Shown one piece after another: positions 1 to 64,000 of a DNA stretch of 64,000 nucleotides; the stretch's first letter is position 1, and each line of letters starts with the position of its first letter. Under the pieces are notes generated by a model. That model made no database searches and had not been told where the DNA came from. It was given only the letters and a program-made list of their open reading frames with translations. The stretch is from Petaurus breviceps papuanus. Taxonomy: Eukaryota; Chordata; Mammalia; Diprotodontia; Petauridae. The translations under genes were made by a program, and so were the position numbers. The stretch lies in the NCBI GenBank assembly GCA_028583685.1, contig JAMXIF010001183.1, positions 19,010,464 through 19,074,463 on the forward strand, written 5' to 3'.

Positions 1-81
<81 letters not shown>

Positions 82-90
82 AAGAGAGAG
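1..90. repeat. (AG)n microsatellite
   Basis: Nearly pure AG dinucleotides with scattered AAAG units at the window edge. Confidence 0.97.
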
Positions 91-183
91 GTGGGGAGAC
101 ATACATATATGTATATATTCAGAAATGAAGATGATATAGAATCGAAATATACCAATAAAAGGTGTTTTTTTTTTTAATTTTTG

Positions 184-287
184 CTCCATGAGACTTTAAG
201 TACCTTTCCCTCAGTTTTCTCATCCATAAAAGGAAGGAGTTGGACTAGATGACTTAGAAAGTTGCTTCCAGGTCTCTGTCCTATAAG
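184..287 (+). repeat. MIR/CORE-like SINE fragment
   Basis: The signature 'cctcagttttctcatccataaaa' type core and 'ttggactagatgac' tail of a mammalian CORE SINE, in plus orientation. Confidence 0.6.
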
Positions 288-389
288 GGAAAGGAGACAG
301 GGACTTGACTATATATATCATTAGTACAGGGTAAGGAAACTCCTTCTACCAAGGCAAACCATGACCTTCTCTGTCACTTACATTCAGAA

Positions 390-490
390 GTTAAGTGACT
401 TACCCTGGTCTTGCAGCCAGCCTGTGTCAGTGTAAGGACTTGAACCCAGGTTTTGCTGGGTTCAAGAGGCCAACTTTCTATCCACACTAG
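390..490 (-). repeat. MIR/CORE-like SINE fragment
   Basis: The reverse-oriented signature 'gttaagtgacttaccc ... acttgaacccagg' is visible. Confidence 0.6.
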
Positions 491-1004
491 GCTACACTAT
501 GTCCTATGAGGCTGCAGTGTCTACATTTCTACAAAATAGGTTTGAGGGAAGACATTTAACTCCAAGTCAACAATGGGATGTTTAATGCACAGAATATCAA
601 TGGGACTTTAGCATCTATGCTGAGAAGAAAGAAAATCTTTTGTTTGGCCTCAACCTGTGAGGCTGTCAAAAGGCTAAAAGTTTAAACTTATCTCTTGAAC
701 CAAGTATTGCAATACCATGGTTTCCAGTTACTTTAGAGCCAATGAAAAGATCTATTTGCTATTTAAAATATTCTCTGTCCAACCTCCTCAAAATCTATTT
801 TTGGATCCTTTTCTTTTTATTAAATTAATATGTGTTGGGCATTGAAGGGAGTAGTGGGGGGAGGTGGGGAGGAGAGCTATAAAGAAGCCACTTTCCCCAC
901 TACTTTTGGCAGGATGTCTTGTACATCTTTAAGGGACAAGCTATCTCTCTACCAGGGACTGACTTTCTTAGCCAGTACACATATACACATATCTGTATCT
1001 GTGT

Positions 1005-1162
1005 ATATATATTATATACGTGTGTGTGTACATATATATATATATATATACATGTGTATGTGTGTATATATCTGCGTACATGTGGGTGTGGGTATATATA
1101 TATACATATATATGTGTGTATATATAGATATAGATATAGATATATATGGAGAGAGAGAGAGA
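1005..1162. repeat. TA/TG/TATAGA-rich microsatellite
   Basis: Alternating TG, TA and ATAGAT units run into a short GA tract. Confidence 0.9.
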
Positions 1163-1648
1163 TGTTATTTAATCATTTCAGTCATTTCCAATTCTTCACG
1201 TTCCCATTTGGGGTTTTCTTGGCAAAGATAATGGGGTAGTTTTCCATTTTCTTTTCTAGCTCAAAAGGTATTATACCAAAACTCGGTATTACCCATGGTG
1301 TAATAGTCTTCTAAGGGAAGGGGGAAAGCAACAATATTTTCTTTTTTTTCTCCCTTGTTGAGGGCAATTGGGGTTGTGACTTGCCCAAGGTCACATGGCT
1401 AGTTTTTGTGTTAAGTGTCTGAGGCTGCATTTGAACTCAGGTCCTCCTGACTCCAGGGTCAGTGCTCAATTCACTGCGCCACCTAGCTGCCCCCAACAAT
1501 ATTTTCTTTGGGATATTTTTTTTCTTTCTTTACAGATGAGGAAACTAAGGCAAACAGGGTTAAGTGACTTGCCCAGGGTCACAAACTCACAAAGATGAGT
1601 CTTCCTGACTTTAGGACTGCCACTCTATCTACTGCACCACCTAGCTAC
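1162..1648 (-). repeat. tRNA-headed marsupial SINE split by block A
   Basis: The reverse-oriented SINE reads 'gtcatttccaattcttcacg...ggggttttcttggcaaagata...tctagctc' to 1262 and resumes at 1529 with 'tttacagatgaggaaac' to the 'gcaccacctagct' head. Between the two halves lies the 266-bp block 1263-1528. Confidence 0.8.
1263..1528. repeat. Duplicated block, copy A (inside a SINE)
   Basis: Positions 1275-1528 match 3260-3518 in the same orientation, including a reverse SINE at 1344-1493 with the same flanking duplication 'caacaatattttctt' (1329-1343 and 1494-1508). The matched part also includes about 55-70 bp of non-SINE sequence on the left and about 20 on the right. Confidence 0.85.
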
Positions 1649-1960
1649 AAATGGATGTGTGTATGTCTATCTATTGTATAGACATACATATAAATATATC
1701 TCTTGTGACTGTGGTTGTACTTTTTTCCTTGGGGAAATGACATCAGGGAGATGATGGACACGACTTACAATGAATTGGATTTGAGGGAGGGAGGGCCTGA
1801 CTTCCTCCTTTTTGGGCCCTCCAGGTTGATAGTGAATGTAAATAGTAATTGTTTCTCATTTGGCCAGTAAGCCTAAGGGTCTTCTCCTTCCAGTTTGATT
1901 TTATTATTTTAAATTAAAGGGGCCATCCTTTGACTCGCTTCTTCAACAGGCCTTCAATAC

Positions 1961-1963
<3 letters not shown>

Positions 1964-1999
<36 letters not shown>

Positions 2000-2143
2000 C
2001 AAACCTTAAAGGATCTGATTTCATCCGTATATATGTATCTACATATATATGCATATCCCTTAGCTATATATGCATCTATACATATGTGTATATATGTGTA
2101 TGTACACATATACATGTACATATATACACCTATATATACATGC
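1964..2143. repeat. (CA)n followed by TA/CA-rich microsatellite
   Basis: A CA run at 1967-1997 is followed by imperfect TATACA/TATGCA repeats. Confidence 0.9.
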
Positions 2144-2305
2144 CCCACAACAATCTTGTAAAGTATGTTCTACACATATTACTCCCATTTTACAAGTGAA
2201 GAAAACTGAGGCACTGAGAGTGCAGTGTCTTGCCCACCATCATTCAGAGAGACAGGATCAGAGGCAGGATTATGACCCAGGTCTATCTGACCACAACTGC
2301 CCTTG
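2135..2305 (-). repeat. MIR-like SINE
   Basis: The reverse MIR pattern 'cccattttacaagtgaagaaaactgaggc ... cttgcccaccat' is visible. Confidence 0.65.
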
Positions 2306-2491
2306 AAACACAGAACCATGGCTGTTTTGGTTCCTTTCTTTATTGAACAGCATATGCCTCCCTCCCGTGGTCAAAGTGTTGGAAGCCCCTCTTGCTGGTA
2401 AAGGGGATCTCTTGCATCTACTTTCCAGAGTGTTCCTTAATGTACATACATTATGTAGACCTGGAGACTGCAAGGACTTGTTCACTCTTAC

Positions 2492-61051
<58,560 letters not shown>

Positions 61052-61200
61052 GTCTGTCTCCAAATGATGGCCAGGATGTCACTGGGGCAGGGCCTTCCTT
61101 GATAGAACTCACAACCTAGAACAGCAAAGGACATGAAAATGCTGCTCACTGCAGGCTACAAGTATTGGTGCTTTCCCATAATAATCCTAGAAGGGAGCAA
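61052..61200 (-). promoter_or_regulatory. ABCA4: Proximal 5' region of ABCA4 with a CRX/OTX-type GGATTA motif
   Basis: On the gene strand GGATTA occurs at 61187-61182 (TAATCC on the plus strand), about 131-136 bp upstream of the start codon. GGATTA/TAATCC is the core site for the photoreceptor homeodomain factors CRX and OTX2, and ABCA4 is a photoreceptor gene, so the position is plausible. No TATA box was seen in this interval. A six-base motif is common by chance, so this is a candidate only. Confidence 0.35.
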
Positions 61201-61225
61201 AGCCCATTTCTCCCTTCAGAAGAAG

Positions 61226-61485
61226 GGTTTTTAACTTGGGGTCCATGGGCCCCTTTTAAATCTCAATGGATCTATGAACTTGCATGGGGGTAAAATTATA
61301 CTGTATCATTATTTTCATATTCTCTAATTAAAATTTATAATTTCTTTCAATTATTTTTAAGTATATATATTTAGTTTTAGTTTTCAACAATTTCTTTCAA
61401 TTGTTTAAAATATTTTTCTGAGGTGTCCATAGGCTTCAGCAAATGACCACAAGGGTCCATTAAAAAGATAAGGACCCCTACCTTA
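61226..61485 (+). mobile_element. hAT-like nonautonomous DNA transposon
   Basis: It begins 'gggtttttaacttggggtccatggg', has 'ggtgtccataggcttcagc' internally and ends 'aaggacccct'. It is the same family as 22608, 49921, 52985 and 54450. Confidence 0.5.
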
Positions 61486-61548
61486 GGGGGTTAGCCTTTT
61501 TAAATGACAATTACGATTATAATAATAATAGTAACAATAATAATAGCT

Positions 61549-61712
61549 AACCCTGTGGCCTTGAGGCCACATGTGGCCTTCTAGGTCCTCAAGTGTAGCC
61601 CTTTGATGGAATCCAAACCTTGTTCTGTGACATTTGGATTCCCATCAAAGGGCTGCATTTGAGGACCCAGAAGGCCACATGTGGCCTCGAGGTGGCAGGT
61701 TTCCCACCCCTG
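61549..61712. mobile_element. Palindromic hAT-type MITE
   Basis: Two arms of about 70 bases (61549-61618 and 61632-61712) are inverted copies ('ggccacatgtggcc', 'aggtcctcaagtgtagccctttgat' against 'atcaaagggctgcatttgaggacc') around a loop of about 13 bases. The right end 'ccacccctg' is the usual hAT terminus. The left end lacks about 10 bases. Confidence 0.7.
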
Positions 61713-61794
61713 GTAGAGCTTATTGTGTACCAGGCCCTGTGCTAAATGTGTTACAATTATGATGTCATTTGATCCTCATAAGAAATTGAGGAGG

Positions 61795-62334
61795 TGTAGC
61801 AGCAAGCACCCCAAGTGCGTCCTCAGGGTTTGCTGCCCATACAGGTTCTTGGATCTGCTTTGTTAAAGGAAAGCAACTCAAAATGGGTTAACAAGCTTAC
61901 TTTAATCAGTCAGACATATATCGTTTACCTTGTTCAGGGGAAAAAGGTCAGCACCCCAAACTTCAAAATATACAGACAGAATTATCAAGACATTAACAGA
62001 TCAAGTAGACAGCTTTCCAAACTGTCCAACCATTACATCCATACCCAGTCAACATCTGGGTTTCCACATCTGGGTTTTTCAAAGCCGGGGGACTCTCAAC
62101 AACGGCTTCCCAGAATTCAGATCAAATCACAGAACACTTCTCAAAGTGAGTCCCAAAACAAAGCTACACATCAGGGCTTATATAGCCTTCTCCTGGCTCA
62201 GAGAATGTAACAACCTTATTGACTCACTGGCCAATCAAGAAGTATCTACTGAAAAACAAGCCTCCCTCCCCAGGCTTCAGGTGCATTTTAGCCTAGGGGC
62301 AGGGAAGATCTTCCAAATTTGCATTCCCATTACA
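61795..62334 (-). mobile_element. Solo LTR of an endogenous retrovirus, fossil
   Basis: The element is 540 bp with TG...CA termini, flanked by a perfect 5-bp duplication 'ggagg' (61790-61794 and 62335-62339) inside an older SINE. On the minus strand it carries a TATA-type box TATATAAG at 62184-62177. No internal retroviral region is present, so it is a recombined solo LTR. The ERV class is not assigned, though a 5-bp duplication limits the choice. It is younger than the SINE it split. Confidence 0.72.
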
Positions 62335-62424
62335 GGAGGCAGGTGCTATAAGTATTCTCATTTTACAGATGTGAAGGCATACAAATTACATAACTTGCTG
62401 TGGGTCACACAGCTAGAAAGGAGG

Positions 62425-62585
62425 ACGATGTTATTATTTTCCCCATTTTACAGATAAGGAAACAGAGGAGAAGGGTCTTGCCCAGAGTCATAAAGCTAAT
62501 AAGGCTCTGTGGCTAGATTTGAAGTCGGGTCTTCCTGACTCCAGGCCCAACACTCTTCTACTCACTGATCTACCTAACTGCCAGG
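62425..62585 (-). repeat. tRNA-headed/MIR-like SINE
   Basis: 'ccccattttacagataagg...cttgcccagagtcataaag...cttcctgactccaggcccaac'. Confidence 0.7.
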
Positions 62586-62847
62586 TCATTAGTTAAGTAG
62601 AATTCCCTTGTCCCAGGAGAGAAGTGGCAGGCATGGTACTGGTCTAAGGGAAGAGATCTTTGGATGTTTACAGTAAAACACAGATACCTCATTTTTTCTT
62701 CCTCCAACAACAGAGACAATAAAAATTTCATGTTAGAAGGGATTTTCAAGATTATATATGTAAGGCACAAATGAAACAGATACAAGGTGATTTGGAAGCG
62801 GAGGGCATAGACAGTGAGGAGGATCCTGAGAACTTTCATGTAGAACA

Positions 62848-63125
62848 GAGCTTCCCAAACTTATTTGGCCTACTGACCCCTATAAAAAAATATTACTCAG
62901 TGCCCCCTTGGAAATATACTTTCTTTAACCCTTTAACTGTTTTTTAAAATTTGCATCATTTAAAGAAATAATTTTTTTAAAATGACACATCCTCATTGTC
63001 TTAAATCTTGAGAAAATCAGCAAAATAAAAAATAAAGCCCTGATATATAGTCTTTATATATTTGTGTGTGTTCCCTATGAAAATTTAACAATGGACTCTC
63101 AAAAGCTGGTATGAGCTGGCTCCAA
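62848..63125 (+). mobile_element. Possible hAT-like element
   Basis: It begins 'agagcttcccaaacttatttggcc', similar to hAT ends of the type 'cagtggttcccaaactttttt'. The far end is unclear. Confidence 0.35.
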
Positions 63126-63134
63126 CATACCTTT

Positions 63135-63560
63135 GTTTCAAACAATCAACAAGTATTGCGTCCCCTATGTGGCAGGCACTGTGGTTACTAGACCAAAAAA
63201 AGAAACAATCTACTTAAAATAAGCTTTTGGTCCCATGGAGCAGAAGGTGAAAATCATAGGTAGAAGTTAAGAGACAATTTATAAAGAAAACCTCTCTCTC
63301 ACAGCCATGCAGAAGTAGGCTGGGCTATCTAGAGGTTATGGGTTCCCTCTCTCTGGAGGTCTTCAGAGGCTGAATGACTCCTTATCAGGTGTGTTTCTTT
63401 TTTCTGTAAAATGGGGAATGGGGAAGATAGGCAGACTAGCTAGCTTTTGACCTTCTAGCTGCATATTTAGGATCCTGCGTTGTTGAGGGGACCCTTGCTC
63501 AATCATAGGTTGGACTAGTTAGCCTCTGAGATCCATTCCAACTCTATGAATGGAATTTGA
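63135..63560 (+). repeat. L3-like piece followed by CR1/L3 3' end
   Basis: 63135-63290 has 'gtggcaggcactgtgg'. 63335-63560 has 'ctctctggaggtcttcagaggctgaatgactcc' and 'ttggactagttagcctctgag'. Confidence 0.55.
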
Positions 63561-63879
63561 GAATCAGAAGACTTGTATTCAAAAAAGGACCCTGTGCTGC
63601 TAGAATTTCCTCAGCTGTGTTTTGGCATATTTTTTCCCTTTATGTGTAGTTTTTACCAATCTCCTAACTTGCACTGAACATTTAACAACCAGTTCTTGCA
63701 GGCCAGTTTCAACTGGCTCCAACACACCCCTGTTGAAGACCCAGTTCTGACAGTGCATCACCCTGGATGAAGAAATCACCTCCCTGTGCCTCTGTCCGAA
63801 CAGCTGTAAGACAGGGATAATAATTACCCAACCATAAGCGTGACCAGTCACTCACCTGCTAAAAAAGATCCAGGGACTT

Positions 63880-64000
63880 CGAATTGTTTCTAGAATAAAA
63901 TGCCAACCCCTCTGTCAGTTTGGAAGCTAGAAGAGCTCTTTATGATGCCTCCAGCCAGCCTTTACAGACTTATTCCACATTACTTGTGTTTTAGCCTGCC
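63880..64000 (+). repeat. L2-type LINE fragment at window edge
   Basis: 'aaaatgccaacccctctgtc...gccagcctttacagacttattccacattac' resembles L2. 63561-63879 shows nothing recognised. Confidence 0.45.

Larger units (their letters stand above)
1..2491 (-). other. ABCA4: ABCA4 intron 11, incomplete (continues past position 1)
   Basis: The stretch opens with an AG microsatellite and holds SINE fragments, TA/TG-rich microsatellites and duplicated block A. About 500-830 and 1660-1960 show nothing I recognise. Exon 12 was looked for and is not in it. Confidence 0.85.
61500..62430 (-). repeat. MIR-like SINE split by two later insertions
   Basis: The host SINE reads '...aataatagcta', then 'tagagcttattgtgtaccaggccctgtgctaa...agaaattgaggagg', then 'caggtgctataagtattctcattttacagatg'. 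The first gap holds the hAT MITE and the second the solo LTR. Confidence 0.7.

Noticed and set aside
830-2306. ORFs reading IYIYIYMC and HTHTHT
   Set aside because: They are translations of TA/TG and CA microsatellites. The same applies to 4582-4881 and 44330-44602.
61815-62457. Plus-strand ORFs of 131 and 175 codons upstream of ABCA4
   Set aside because: They lie across the antisense of the solo LTR and the flanking SINE, with no protein-like features.

Overview
This window is vertebrate nuclear DNA, and the repeats point to a marsupial. It is dense in tRNA-headed and MIR/CORE-like SINEs of the marsupial type, with L2, CR1/L3, RTE-like and L1 LINEs, ORF1-only 'half-L1' elements and small hAT-type DNA transposons. 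I cannot name the species. No bacterial-style operon, CRISPR array or phage is present.

The only functional protein-coding gene I can support is the 5' part of ABCA4, the retinal ABC flippase (Stargardt disease gene), on the minus strand. Eleven coding exons run from the start codon at 61051 down to 2492 and encode residues 1-518 without a break. Their lengths (66, 94, 142, 140, 128, 198, 90, 241, 140, 117 and 198 nt) equal those I recall for human ABCA4 exons 1-11 (c.1-1554). They cover the cytosolic N-tail, the first membrane helix and most of the first extracellular (intradiscal) domain. The four glycosylation sequons I recall for human ABCA4 and the luminal cysteines are kept. Exon 12 onward lies beyond position 1. 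All introns are GT-AG except intron 4, which begins with GC.

Layout: 1-16 kb holds exons 11 to 8, one ORF1-only LINE, a block duplicated on both sides of exon 11, and a 7SL RNA retrocopy. 16-36 kb holds exon 7, a 3.2 kb antisense L1 that stops 115 bp from the exon 7 splice acceptor, intron 6 with a three-copy local duplication, and exon 6. 36-54 kb holds exon 5, then a cluster of ORF1-only LINEs with a SUMO2 processed pseudogene, then exon 4. 54-61 kb holds exons 3, 2 and 1. 61-64 kb is the 5' flank, with a photoreceptor-type GGATTA motif, a palindromic hAT MITE and a same-strand solo LTR.

I found no new multi-gene system. The items most worth a second look are the GC donor of intron 4, two local blocks that appear to have been copied into SINEs, the ORF1-only LINEs with intact target-site duplications, the 7SL and SUMO2 retrocopies, and the solo LTR with a TATA box about 0.7 kb upstream of ABCA4. 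Repeat family names come from memory of consensus sequences and were not tested by database search.
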